64,000 nt of DNA from Chaenocephalus aceratus (GCA_023974075.1 CM043799.1:9263250-9327249), one strand, 5' to 3'; positions 33,787-44,519 are shown, counted from the first letter of the stretch. Translations and numbers: made by a program. The notes: generated by a model not told the origin, from the sequence alone.

Positions 33787-36700
33787 ATGAGTGACACAAA
33801 CGGTGAAATGGGAAAAAGGGCTGGCAAGCTTACTAGTAAAGCCTTGGCTTACAAAATTGAACAACTACAAAAAGAATGTCAGTCAAACGTGCAGAAGATT
33901 AAAGGACGCACACAGGAAATCAAACATCTAATGAAAAATGATGAAAATGCAACGGATGTTAGACTCAAACTGGACAAATTAATTCATCAATATGAAAATG
34001 CAAAAACAGCACATGAATCAGTTATTATGTTGCTTTCCGAAGACGTCCTGGAGATACAAAATAACTGGTTTCAACAAATAACAAAACATAACAATGATTT
34101 TATGGAGGATGTACAACAATGGCTCTTGGAAACAGGGAGGAGGCCCTTTCTGCAAACGGGTCATGTGACTGTCGATGAACCAATCGCTGCAAACACAGAT
34201 ATTCCTCTCATTCTACCAGACAAGGCACCCGCCGATGTAAAGGAGCAATTCGAGCACACCGAGGCTCAGCAGGACGTTCTCTTTCCCCCGTCAAACATGA
34301 AGGCTACAGCATGCACACAAGATGATATACAACCCGGTGACAGCATATCAAACATTGGTAGCAGAAAAAGCAGCCAAAGCTCAAGATCAAAAGTTTCCAG
34401 CACCGCATCTGCACACATAAAAGCTGAGGCCGAAGTGGCAGCCATGAAAGTACTCCAAAAACTCCTAAAGGACAAACATGTCCTGGAAGCACAGGAGCAG
34501 GAATTGAGGAGGCAAAAGGAGGAATTGAGGAGAAAAAAGGAGCAAATGGAATTAGAAGGAAACATTGCTGCCACCATTGCAAAAATGAAAGTGTTAGCAG
34601 CCCCCAGGGGATCAGCTAATTGTTCTATATCATCCAATGGCATGCAGTCATATTTTGAAACTGGACAAAGGGAAATACAGTTTGTACCATTAAAACAACC
34701 AATCATAACCACCACAGACAGAGCTGTCACTAACATTGATACAGCTCCCCTAACACCCAATGCAGGCATCAGGAATCTAGATGAACATTTACATGTAGCA
34801 TCTCCAGATCCAGTAACTGCCACAAGCAACAGTGACAAGTGCAATATATTTTCAGTCATGGAAAAACAAAATGAAATAACCGCTTTATTAATCCAGCAAC
34901 AGTGTCTATCATCCATGCCCAAGAAAGACATTCCAGTGTTTAATGGTGACCCACTTCAGTACCAAACATTTGTGAGATCTTTTGAATTTAATATTGAAAA
35001 CAAAAACAATAACCCCAGAGACTGCCTTTACTATCTGGAGCAATATACAACAGGACTGCCCAGAGACCTTGTACGGAGTTGCCAACATATGGCATCAGAC
35101 AGTGGATTCAGAAAGGCCAAACAGTTACTGCAACAGAACTTTGGCAATGAACATAAAATTGCTACAGCATACATGGAAAGAGCTCTTTCATGGCCATTAA
35201 TAAGGGCTGAGGACACAAGGGCTCTACAGGCATACACGGTCTACCTTAGAGGATGTTGCAATGCGATGGAAGATGTCAACTACATGTTTGAGCTCAACAT
35301 TCCAGCAAACATGCTAGCCATTTTAAAGAAACTTCCATATAGGCTGAGGGATTTATGGAGAACTGTAGCATGTGACATCCAGGAAAAACAACACCAAAGA
35401 GCTGCCTTCAAGGATATTGTGGAATTCCTTGAAAGGCAAGTAAAAATTGCTACAGATCCCATATTTGGGGACATTAAAGACCCCCCTCCCGTAATCAAAG
35501 ACCTAAGAAGGCCACAGCCTCATCCAAGAGGAAGCATCTTTGCAACCAATGTGAAAGTTACAGAAAACAAATATGACAGAAGCACTGTAGAGAAAGGGAT
35601 TTTGTCTGCTGTGAAAAACTGCTTGTATTGTAGATGTGAACATGCTCTGGAGATGTGTCCACATTTAGAAAGGAGGACACATCATGAAAAAATCACATTT
35701 CTTAAAGAAAATGGTCTTTGTTTTGGCTGCCTGTGTAAAGGACACATAAGTAGAGACTGCAAGAAACGAATGAGGTGCAACATATGCAATCTAAATCATC
35801 CCAGAATGTTGCACATCTACCAACAAAGGAAGGAAATGGAAAATGAGCAGGAGGAAATGGAAGAAGCATCTGCAAACACTGCTGACGCCTCAATTCAGAC
35901 AGGTGGCCTTACTGGGGCCGGTGAAGATGGGTGCAAACTCTGCATAGTACCGGTCCAAGTTAAAGCTAAAAAGGGAAACACAACAGTGCATACCTATGCA
36001 TTTCTTGACCCAGGCAGCACTGCATCGTTTTGCACATTAGGGCTTATGAACAAACTTAACCTCCAAGGAAGAAGGTCAAACATTCTGCTGAGAACTATGG
36101 GTCAAAGGAAGGTAATTGAAACCAGCATTGTGTCAGGCCTAGAGGTTGCAGGACTGGATAACAGCGACTTTTGTGATCTACCCGGCACATATACTCAGAA
36201 GACTATGCCCGTTCACAAAGGAAACCTTCCACGTCAAAACGACATCAATCAATGGTTGCATTTGAGGGATGTTTATCTACCTGAAATTGATGCTGAAATT
36301 GAGTTGCTGATTGGGTCAGATGTTCCAAAAGCCCTTGAACCAATTGAGGTAATCAGGAGTGTGGGGGATGGACCTTATGCCGTAAAAACCATGCTCGGAT
36401 GGACTGTTAATGGACCATTAGGAGCATATCCTGATGATACTCAGGACAAAACTTCAATAAATGTAAACAGAACATCAGTTGTGCAACTTGACAAGCTGTG
36501 GGAACAGCAATTTAAGACTGACTTTCCCGAATGTGGGAGAGACAACCAGGAACCTTCCAGGGAAGACCAACAGTTCTTGGATCTGGTTTCAAAATCTGCC
36601 CACCTAGTCAATGGACATTATTCTATTGGATTACCATTTAGAGAAAAGGAAATATGCATGCCTGACAATAAAGGTGTTGCTGAGCAACGCACTCTGAACC

Positions 36701-39700
36701 TTAAAAGAAGATTTAAGAGAGATCCTTCCTTACATTCTGATTATACCAACTTTATGTCTGAGATGATATCTAAAGGCCACGCAGAGAAAGTACCGGATCA
36801 TGTCTTGGAACGTAGAGACGGCAAAAAATGGTATCTACCACATCACGGAGTTTTGCATCCACAAAAGAACAAACTTCGAGTAGTGTTTGACTGTGGAGCA
36901 ACATTTCGGGGAGTTTCACTAAATTCTCAGCTCTTCCAGGGGCCGGATCTGACTAGTACCTTGCTGGGAGTGTTGTCAAGATTCCGTAAAGATCCTGTTG
37001 TCATCACTGCAGACATCGAAGCCATGTTTCACCAAGTGAAAGTTCCAAGTGAAGACCGTGACTTCTTACGGTTCCTCTGGTGGCCTGATGGAGACTGCAG
37101 TCAGAACCTGGTGGAATATAGAATGACCGTGCATCTCTTCGGAGCAACCTCATCCCCAAGCTGTGCAAATGTTGCCCTTAGGAAATGCGCTGAAGACAAT
37201 CTAGAACAGTTCAGCCCTCAAGCCATAAATGCAATTATGAATAACTTTTACGTAGACGACTGCCTCACTTCAACAGCTTCAGAAGAAGAGGCAACAGCCC
37301 TTTATCATGAACTACGAGCCATTTGTTCCAAGGGAGGCTTTCTACTAACAAAACGGATAAGTAACAGTCGGCATGTGTTGGCTGCAATACCTGAAATGGA
37401 AAGAGCAAAGGAAATAAAAAATCTGGATTTGGACCATGACAATCTTCCAGTGGAGAGAGTACTGGGTGTACAATGGTGCATTCAGTCTGACGTCTTCAAG
37501 TTCAAAATCATCTTGAAAGATAGGCCACTCACAAGAAGGGGGATTCTCTCAAGCGTCAGTTCAGTGTATGATCCCCTTGGAATATTGGCACCAGTTGTCC
37601 TCACTGCAAAAAAGATCCTGCAAGATCTGTGTAGGAGAAAGCTTGGCTGGGATGACAAATTACCAGAATCTATCTCACAGGAGTGGATGAGTTGGACCCA
37701 AGACCTTCATAAACTGGAAGACTTCAAGGTCGACAGAAGCTTCAAACCTACCGACTTTGGAACGGTGTCATCTGCTCAAATGCATCATTTCGCTGACGCT
37801 TGCGAAGAGGGTTATGGAACTGTAAGTTACCTGTTTCTGCAGAACAACTCCGGCCATTCACATTGTGGATTCGTAATGGGAAAAGCAAGAGTGGCTCCGT
37901 TAAAACCAGCCACTATCCCTCGCATGGAGCTGACTGCCGCTACTATGGCAAGCCGAATAGACACCATGTTAAGAAGGGAGCTACAGATGGAACTATCAGA
38001 TTCTGTATTTTGGACAGACAGCACCTCCGTACTCAAATACATCAACAACACCTCAAGGTTCAGAACTTTTGTGGCCAATAGAGTTTCGGAAATTGCCAAA
38101 GTATCAAATGCACTACAGTGGAGATATGTTAACACCATAGACAATCCAGCAGACATGGCTTCACGAGGTTCGACTGTAAAATATTTTCTGAAGAAAGAAA
38201 ACTGGTTGTCCGGACCTCAGTTTTTACTTCGACCTCAAGATGAGTGGCCCCAAAACCCTGATGGATTGAAAGTAATCTCCCTAAAGGACTCTGAAGTCAG
38301 GAGCATAACCGTTAACACTACTCAGATCATGTCCGAGGAAATGGATCCTGTCAACCAAATAATCCATCACTTTTCCTCTTGGAATGGTTTGAAAAGGGCA
38401 GTAGCATGGATGCTCAGACTTAAAAGACTGCTTTTGTATCGCAGTAGAAAGAGAAACCAAACAAGTGTTGTTCTTCCTCAACTAATTCCAGATAACATAC
38501 ATCAAAGAGATCTACCACAAAAGGAGAGAGGGAATCTCAACAGGCAAGAAAACAATGGTCTCACAGTTGAAGAACTGGCAAACGCTGAAATAGAGGTAAT
38601 CTGTTTTTGCCAAAGAAAGAGGTACACCGATGAAATCTCAAATCTGAGAAAAGGGATAAACGTCAAGAGAACCAGCCACCTTCATAAACTCAACCCCATT
38701 TTGGAAGATAATGTGTTACGGGTTGGTGGACGACTTAGCCGGGCAGCAATGCCGGAGGATATGAAACATCCTGTCATAGTGGCTAAAGACTTTCACATTG
38801 CCGATCTTATTCTGCGAAATGTTCATGAAGAAGTGGGTCATGGTGGGCGCAACCATATGTTATCCCGACTACGCCAACAATATTGGATTCCTGGAGCTAC
38901 CGTAGCAATAAGAAGAACGTTGTCGAAATGCGTAGTCTGCAGGCGTATAAATGCTACTCCTGGACAACAACAGATGGCGGATTTGCCCCTGGATAGAGTC
39001 TCTCCTGATGAACCTCCATTCACATATGTTGGAGTTGATTATTTCGGACCCTTTGGAGTGAAGCGTGGAAGGAGCATTGTGAAACGTTATGGCGTCATTT
39101 TCACATGCTTAGCAATAAGAGCAATTCACCTTGAAATGGCATCATCTCTTGACACTGATTCATTCATCAATGCGCTACGGCGCTTTATAGCTAGACGTGG
39201 TCAAGTCAAAGAACTCAGATCTGACAATGGCACTAATTTTGTAGGATCCAAACGCGAGTTGAAGGAGGCAATTGAAAGTTGGAATCAAGGTCAGATCCAC
39301 AATACACTTCTCCAGAAAGGAATTCGTTGGATCTTCCATCCCCCAGCTGGCTCACATCATGGAGGTGTTTGGGAAAGATTAATCAGATCAGTACGAAAGG
39401 TTCTCAATTCCACTCTGAATGTACAAAGTCTCGACGAAGAGGGACTTAACACAGTCTTATGTGAAGCAGAAGCTATTCTCAATAGCCGTCCAATCACCAG
39501 AGCTTCTACAGATCTAAACGACCTAGAAGCACTGACACCGAATCATCTTTTGCTCCTTAAGACAAGACCATCCCTGCCACCAGGACTGTTTCAAAAGGAA
39601 GACATTTACGCTCGCCGCAGGTGGAGACAAGTTCAGTATATGTCAGATTTATTCTGGAAAAGGTGGATTAAAGAATATCTTCCCCTACTTCAAGAACGAC

Positions 39701-39927
39701 AGAAATGGTCAAAAATCAGACGCAACTTCACACCAGGAGACATCGTGATCATTATGGATGACTCAGCGCCTCGGAACTCCTGGCTTACTGGAAAAGTTGC
39801 TGAGACCATCGTTGACAAAAAGGGACTCGTGCGTATGCTTCGGATCAAGACCAAGACTGGTTTCCTGAGCAGACCAATTAACAAAGTTAGCCTTCTTCAG
39901 GAGTCAGAGGACTTTTGCCATGTCTAA
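33787..39927 (+). CDS. BEL/Pao Gag-Pol polyprotein, full length
   Basis: An uninterrupted 2046-codon polyprotein for autonomous retrotransposition. Domains in order: N-terminal Gag with a Lys/Glu-rich coiled coil at residues 218-271; the BEL Gag domain from about 381 (IPVFNGDPLQYQTFVRSFEF); a CCHC zinc knuckle at 645-658 (CFGCLCKGHISRDC); protease with FLDPGS at 739-744; reverse transcriptase from about 1030 with YVDD at 1155-1158; RNase H from about 1333 (FADACEEGYG; WTDS near 1408); integrase zinc finger HEEVGHGGRNH near 1680 with CVVC near 1715; integrase core D1751, D1813, E1863; and a C-terminal DUF5641-like domain at about 1950-2040. All key residues are present. The length is usual for vertebrate BEL elements. 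DPG in place of DTG/DSG is, as I recall, common in this family. Confidence 0.95.
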   Translation: MSDTNGEMGKRAGKLTSKALAYKIEQLQKECQSNVQKIKGRTQEIKHLMKNDENATDVRLKLDKLIHQYENAKTAHESVIMLLSEDVLEIQNNWFQQITKHNNDFMEDVQQWLLETGRRPFLQTGHVTVDEPIAANTDIPLILPDKAPADVKEQFEHTEAQQDVLFPPSNMKATACTQDDIQPGDSISNIGSRKSSQSSRSKVSSTASAHIKAEAEVAAMKVLQKLLKDKHVLEAQEQELRRQKEELRRKKEQMELEGNIAATIAKMKVLAAPRGSANCSISSNGMQSYFETGQREIQFVPLKQPIITTTDRAVTNIDTAPLTPNAGIRNLDEHLHVASPDPVTATSNSDKCNIFSVMEKQNEITALLIQQQCLSSMPKKDIPVFNGDPLQYQTFVRSFEFNIENKNNNPRDCLYYLEQYTTGLPRDLVRSCQHMASDSGFRKAKQLLQQNFGNEHKIATAYMERALSWPLIRAEDTRALQAYTVYLRGCCNAMEDVNYMFELNIPANMLAILKKLPYRLRDLWRTVACDIQEKQHQRAAFKDIVEFLERQVKIATDPIFGDIKDPPPVIKDLRRPQPHPRGSIFATNVKVTENKYDRSTVEKGILSAVKNCLYCRCEHALEMCPHLERRTHHEKITFLKENGLCFGCLCKGHISRDCKKRMRCNICNLNHPRMLHIYQQRKEMENEQEEMEEASANTADASIQTGGLTGAGEDGCKLCIVPVQVKAKKGNTTVHTYAFLDPGSTASFCTLGLMNKLNLQGRRSNILLRTMGQRKVIETSIVSGLEVAGLDNSDFCDLPGTYTQKTMPVHKGNLPRQNDINQWLHLRDVYLPEIDAEIELLIGSDVPKALEPIEVIRSVGDGPYAVKTMLGWTVNGPLGAYPDDTQDKTSINVNRTSVVQLDKLWEQQFKTDFPECGRDNQEPSREDQQFLDLVSKSAHLVNGHYSIGLPFREKEICMPDNKGVAEQRTLNLKRRFKRDPSLHSDYTNFMSEMISKGHAEKVPDHVLERRDGKKWYLPHHGVLHPQKNKLRVVFDCGATFRGVSLNSQLFQGPDLTSTLLGVLSRFRKDPVVITADIEAMFHQVKVPSEDRDFLRFLWWPDGDCSQNLVEYRMTVHLFGATSSPSCANVALRKCAEDNLEQFSPQAINAIMNNFYVDDCLTSTASEEEATALYHELRAICSKGGFLLTKRISNSRHVLAAIPEMERAKEIKNLDLDHDNLPVERVLGVQWCIQSDVFKFKIILKDRPLTRRGILSSVSSVYDPLGILAPVVLTAKKILQDLCRRKLGWDDKLPESISQEWMSWTQDLHKLEDFKVDRSFKPTDFGTVSSAQMHHFADACEEGYGTVSYLFLQNNSGHSHCGFVMGKARVAPLKPATIPRMELTAATMASRIDTMLRRELQMELSDSVFWTDSTSVLKYINNTSRFRTFVANRVSEIAKVSNALQWRYVNTIDNPADMASRGSTVKYFLKKENWLSGPQFLLRPQDEWPQNPDGLKVISLKDSEVRSITVNTTQIMSEEMDPVNQIIHHFSSWNGLKRAVAWMLRLKRLLLYRSRKRNQTSVVLPQLIPDNIHQRDLPQKERGNLNRQENNGLTVEELANAEIEVICFCQRKRYTDEISNLRKGINVKRTSHLHKLNPILEDNVLRVGGRLSRAAMPEDMKHPVIVAKDFHIADLILRNVHEEVGHGGRNHMLSRLRQQYWIPGATVAIRRTLSKCVVCRRINATPGQQQMADLPLDRVSPDEPPFTYVGVDYFGPFGVKRGRSIVKRYGVIFTCLAIRAIHLEMASSLDTDSFINALRRFIARRGQVKELRSDNGTNFVGSKRELKEAIESWNQGQIHNTLLQKGIRWIFHPPAGSHHGGVWERLIRSVRKVLNSTLNVQSLDEEGLNTVLCEAEAILNSRPITRASTDLNDLEALTPNHLLLLKTRPSLPPGLFQKEDIYARRRWRQVQYMSDLFWKRWIKEYLPLLQERQKWSKIRRNFTPGDIVIIMDDSAPRNSWLTGKVAETIVDKKGLVRMLRIKTKTGFLSRPINKVSLLQESEDFCHV

Positions 39928-40160
39928 ATGGACTATTTTTTGCCTATTTTATTTTGTCTCCTACCCCCTGCACACACACAAACCGAATCATTTTTATTGA
40001 TACTGATTAGTGAGAAAAGATGATCACTTTTCCAAAAAGACTGCAACATATAAACTCTGAACAAATAATCCAAGAAAGAGATCTGAACGTATATTTTGTG
40101 TGTATTGTAATTTATTATAGTAATTATAATTTTGCGAAATGATAATTAGGGGCCGGTATT

Positions 40161-40514
40161 GTAGGTGCCATAACACTACTTAGCTCAAGTTCATTATTTG
40201 TATTATCATTATTATTTACGTCACCTTTATTTTCTTGTTGAGCACTTCCGGTAATTGCCACATGGGTGTGGTTTGGTTATATAAGTCACCTGGTTGATGT
40301 CGAGTGCACATGACAGAGGGTGAGCTTGTGCTGTCATTTTTTCTGTTGACCGTTTTTTGTCCATAGTTACTATGTTTTGATTTTGTTTATTAAATATCCT
40401 TACAACTATATTGTTTCAACATGGACTTTCTTTTCGAAAACGCGTCACAGTTTAAAGCCAAGTTTAGCCTCTGGGCGACTCAAATGTAACTGGGTATTGA
40501 GCCGCCACAACATG
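40161..40514 (+). repeat. BEL 3' LTR
   Basis: 354 bp, TGTAGGTGCC to CCGCCACAACA, with TATATAAG at 40278-40285. It is preceded by a purine-rich AGGGGCCGGTAT. It is full length, unlike the 5' copy. Confidence 0.88.
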
Positions 40515-40784
40515 TGTCTAATAACAATATGTGACTGTGTGAAGACAGATTTCTGAACTTCCCACTCTTTCTTGTATATAAGCTTTGCTACCATATTGTA
40601 CTGCGCACACTCACGCAGACTATCCTATACTCTGAATGACCTGTGTCTATTTTTATTGTATCTTATGTATTTGAAGCTTCAAATAAATAACCAGAAAGAC
40701 AACTCTGTCTGATTCACCATTTATTTGTTTTGATCACTTTGACTTGTACTCTCCACAGTGTTGGGTCTCAGATTTCCATAACAG
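40515..40784 (+). repeat. ERV 3' LTR, second part
   Basis: Resumes at TGTCTAATAACAATATG after the BEL and ends TTTCCATAACA, with two differences from the 5' LTR (about 40605 and 40624). The ERV target duplicate GGCT follows. Confidence 0.92.
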
Positions 40785-41744
40785 GCTCTACTGAAAAGAT
40801 GGTTTTTGAGGCCTTTTTTAAAATCCTCCACGGTCTGTGGTGCGCTCATGTGGTCGGGGAGAGCCTTCCACAGACTGGGAGCAGCCGAGCAGAAGGCCCG
40901 GTCTCCCATAGTATGGAGCTTAGTCCTGGGGGGTTTGAGGAGGTTGGATTTGCTGGAGCGGGAGGTCCACAAGGAAGTATGAGGGGTGAGGAGTTCCTTG
41001 AGGTAGGGAGGGGCAGTTCCATGGACACACTGGTGGGTGAGGACGGAGACCTTGAATTCGATTCTCAGTTCCACGGGGAGCCAGTGTAGTGATTTAAGGA
41101 TGGGGGTGATGTGATTAAATTTGCGCACCCTCATCAGGATCCTAGTAGCGCTGTTCTGAATGTATTGCAGCTTCTGGATGCTTTTGTTAGGGATCACGAT
41201 GAGGAGTGCATTGCAGTAGTCCAGCCTGGAGGAGACAAAGGAGTTAGGTAGCTAGCAGGTTTATTGTTTTGGGTGCAGTCACTTTTGCCTCCACTTGCTG
41301 TTCAAATAAATGTTGAAAGAAAAAGTAAATCTGTTCATATGGGTGTTGAGAGATGTATCCATAGATTTAGTCCCTAATGTTGCTCTCAAAGTGCACCAGA
41401 TTGATGCATTTAACTTCAACATTTAAAAACAAATCTTGTCTCACCCACATTGAAGATGCTTCCTACGCCCATGTTTTATTCCATGTGTCAAGTCAGGCAA
41501 ATTGGATCCAAATGTTATTGCATCAATGATCGGTTAACATTAAAATCACTAAATATATGCTGTAACTATTTTGCTCTAGGCAACTCAAGGGCTGTGATTA
41601 CTATATGAATAATGGTCCAAAATAACATTAAATGCATAGGGTTTTTCGTCGCCGGCAGGCCGATACATGCCGCACATTAAGTGGGCCTGTCTGTCAATTA
41701 ATCTCCGGGCCACTTTTTCCCCCCAGTCCGCCCATGATGTGAAG

Positions 41745-42125
41745 ACAGTGTAGCTTTAGTTCCCTGTCAGAGGAGACTATCTGACAGCATGATAAAGTGT
41801 TAACATTTTCTAAATTTAGAAAATAAGAATATAGAACACTTACACTGATATAGATTTCCTCCACAGCAGTACGTTGCTTAGGTTCCTGCTGGTACTCCTG
41901 TCTGTTTCTCCAAACTGAGCGTGTGCTGACCATCTACTGTAAATTGGCTACAGTAGACAGAACATATAACCATGGAAGAGTACTTTATATAACCCCACTT
42001 TAAACAAACAATCCAACTATCTGCGTCTATCATACCGCACGAATGAGAGCATAGTATTTAGAAGAAACAGAGGGTTCTGTTTCTATGAGTTAACGTACAA
42101 GTAGATTTCAATCACAAAAGGAAAA
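41745..42125. other. Intergenic, nothing identified
   Basis: Flank of the nested stack. Nothing recognisable. Confidence 0.4.
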
Positions 42126-42610
42126 CTTTAGATAGATAGATCTTTAATTTGTCATTGTACAGGTACAACAAAATTACAATGAACTCAAGGTGCCAACATG
42201 CAACAACAAGAAAATATGAAAACAACAAGACAATATGAAAACAACAAGACAATATAAAAACAACAAGACACTATAAAAACAAGAAATGGGACTTAAATAG
42301 ACATGATAGGGAATATGTACATAAATAAATAATACATTAAATTGCACGATTCCCCTCATATTGCACGGAAGGCTTATATAATTTAAATATTAGCAGCGTT
42401 TAGTGCACATATGGCCCTGGGAAAAAAACTGAATTTGAGTCTGTTTGTCCGGGAAGACATGGTACATTTTATTATCAATATGTAGAGCACAAAAGGTACC
42501 GTCTCTTTTTTGACAGTATTTTTAACATATAAGAGATGACTATAATGAGTCTCTACAAATATTCTTATTAAGATACATTTGAAAACAACTCCTGAAGCGA
42601 ACATCAGGAG
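42126..42610 (-). mobile_element. LINE 3'-end fragment
   Basis: AGATAGATAGATCTTTAATTTGTCATTGTACAGGTACAAC opens the block: a short tetranucleotide run followed by the sequence that, reversed, ends many fish LINEs. The interior shares GAGTCTGTTTGT with the block at 47440-47910, so both appear to be the same LINE type on the minus strand. There is no coding. Confidence 0.45.
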
Positions 42611-42904
42611 TTACAGAAAACTATAGTTAACCAGCTAAACGTTTTATTAAACATTGTGACCAAAAAAAGTGATCTTGCCGTCAAGTGAATGAGTGGCTCT
42701 GAATATCCGAATGGTACGTATTTGATATAGTTTTTGGGCTACTTTACTTGACTATTTAAGAATGCATTCCTGTTCATTTGGGATTTTGTACAGTAACACC
42801 AAGGACACTATTAGAACACATTGTAATGCTTTAAAACGTATAAGCACATTTAAGTATGTTTTAAATGGGTAGTTTGACATTTTTTTAAATACATAAAAGA
42901 GTGG

Positions 42905-43060
42905 TGTGATGACATATTTTTGTTGGAAGTTAGCGCCGCAAGGGCTCCCTCGACAACAGGACTGGGATTTTTCCATTGGGTTTTAGAATCAGGAAAAAGC
43001 TTATGATACTCAACACTTTTTGTTCAGCAGGACAATCTCCACTTAATATACAGATTGATA
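42905..43060 (+). repeat. Unclassified dispersed repeat, copy C
   Basis: Shares GAAGTTAGCGCCGCAAGGGC, GGATTTTTCCATTGG and TTTTTGTTCAGCAGGACAA with copies A and B, in the same order. Confidence 0.4.
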
Positions 43061-44480
43061 CCATCCTCAAGATATGCTAGATATAAAGCTATACAGCCAA
43101 GTGCTGGTTACTAAGCATGAAAGGAATGCTTTGAAATAAGTATTTGCACTGTCTCGACTCCCAGTTTTTGTACAGCCCACGAGCCGGGTTGTAACAATGT
43201 GTTACCATAGAAGCCCTATTTTCTATCTGAAGATAGCTGCTTTGAGCACTGCAGGAGTACTATTAATGACCCGTACTACAAACAGTACGTTGAAAAGGTT
43301 ATTTTCTGTAGTGAGCAAAGACTCATTGTTTTTTCCTTAAGCATTATAAAGATGTGTTTTAAATGAGCTGCTTATTTAAGGAAGTTTGGCGTGTAGAGCT
43401 TATATTTTTCTTGCTTTGACTTTTGAACTTTCTCTCAAACTCCGATTCTGTTTGTACTTTGCGACTCTGCTCTGCTTCTAGAAATATTTATTAGACTAAA
43501 ACTCAAGGCCGCATTCTGAATTGCCAACAATACGGTAGGACGATCACTTTTGCAGAAATCCATAACAGTGTTCTGTTAACACATCATCTCATCAGATTTC
43601 ACAGAGACATATCGAGCGGATGCCTGTTATTGTAGTTTGAATCCACAGGAGCCTTCCTAACAATCAAGCTCTCTGATGATACCTTTTTGTATTGTGATGA
43701 TAGAGCTGTGCTGTAATAGAGCGCACTGTAGCCGTCCATCATTGTACTCGCACAGTTGCACACAAAGCTCTAATCCTGATCATTAAAAAATAGCAGGCAG
43801 AAGTGTGTCACAGATTATAGGCTTGTAATCATACAAAGTAAAAGCCATCTCTCAGGTACTGTGTGCACTCAGGGTGTTTGAGAGGCTCTATTTGTAACCT
43901 CTATTGCTCCTGACAGACTGATGGTTATTGGACGAGGTATAAAGTTGTATGTAGCACTATAATCCAGAGTAAATCTGGTTCTGAATTTGACATCACCGGC
44001 TGTGAGGAGTTAGTGGTTGGCTCTCAAAATCATCTCCTAACCATCTCTAGAAAAATGAGCATTGCTCCTTTTTACAGAGATTAATTTGAGCCAGTATGAA
44101 GATGCTCATGGAAGCTGGCACAGAGTTCTATCTGTGTATTCATCTTCATGTTGTTGTTTTGTATTTTGGTGATAGTGATACCAGAGGCAGTGGTGGCTCC
44201 AAAACGAATTGTACTCATTGTTGACACAGCCCACCACTAATTGGATATTCACAAATGATATAATATCATATGCGTTGAGGATTTAGACTGCAGTGAATGG
44301 GTTAATGTCCTGTGCTTTGACGCAGGAATGGTTAATAGGACAGGCAGCAGGTGGAGAGCCATGCAGACTGATGAGCAGCAGCACAGGAGCCGCTGTGTGC
44401 CGACACTTAGGGCTGAGCCGTGGACAGATAGGCAACAATTGCCGTCACTTATTTGTCCCTGCAGCAGGCTCAATTATTGT
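43061..44480. other. sntg2 upstream region, nothing identified
   Basis: AT-rich intergenic DNA between the repeats and the sntg2 first exon. Short ORFs have no domains. Regulatory elements are expected here but cannot be identified by eye. Confidence 0.4.
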
Positions 44481-44519
44481 AATTTCAGAATATAGGCACC
44501 TTAGAAAAGCCTAGGGCTA

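Larger units (their letters stand above)
33337..40514 (+). mobile_element. BEL/Pao LTR retrotransposon with intact ORF, inside the ERV 3' LTR
   Basis: The LTR start TGTAGGTGCCATAAC is at 33337 and again at 40161; the 3' end CCGCCACAACA is at 40514. One ORF of 2046 codons carries all BEL domains. The first 189 bp of the two LTRs are identical by eye, so insertion is recent. The 5' LTR departs from the 3' LTR after CTGTTGAC (about 33525). The flanking duplication is not clean: GTGT is present on both sides if the terminal TGT is shared. Confidence 0.92.
23993..40784 (+). mobile_element. Endogenous retrovirus, ERV1/gamma-like, with env; 3' LTR split by BEL
   Basis: The order is 5' LTR, tRNA-Ser-like primer site, gag, protease remnant, RT/RNase H, integrase, env, polypurine tract, 3' LTR. 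The 4-bp duplication GGCT lies at 23989-23992 and 40785-40788. The CX6CC envelope and the GPY/F module in integrase place it with gammaretrovirus-like (class I) ERVs. The two LTRs differ at only 4 of 509 positions by direct reading, yet every gene is damaged: stops and frameshifts in gag, a loss covering nucleocapsid and the protease active site, a stop in RT, an altered integrase catalytic residue and a stop in env. It is not replication-competent as read. Confidence 0.92.
23826..41245 (-). mobile_element. 5'-truncated LINE (L2-type), minus strand, split by the ERV
   Basis: The right piece (40785-41245) encodes, leftwards, the RT C-terminus: [40 protein letters not shown], and a final KNHLFSRA. 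The left piece (23826-23992) is its 3' UTR, with an A/T-rich (AAT)n tail at 23826-23840. The two pieces join at GGCT, which is duplicated around the ERV. The LINE inserted in copy 2 of the hAT-like element, with its 5' junction near the CTAGCTA at about 41250. Confidence 0.75.
23664..41736 (-). mobile_element. hAT-like element, copy 2 (reverse), outermost layer of a four-level nest
   Basis: The left end CAGGGGCGGACTGG (23664-23677) and right end CCAGTCCGCCCATG (41723-41736) are flanked by the exact 8-bp duplication ATGTGAAG (23656-23663 and 41737-41744). The left fragment (to about 23822) matches the reverse complement of the right end of copy 1. The right fragment (about 41245-41736) matches the reverse complement of the left end of copy 1, but without copy 1's MITE and SINE. 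Everything between is later insertion. Confidence 0.82.

Noticed and set aside
34266..34931. 221-codon minus-strand ORF within the BEL
   Set aside because: Shadow of the BEL Gag frame. No domain and no promoter.
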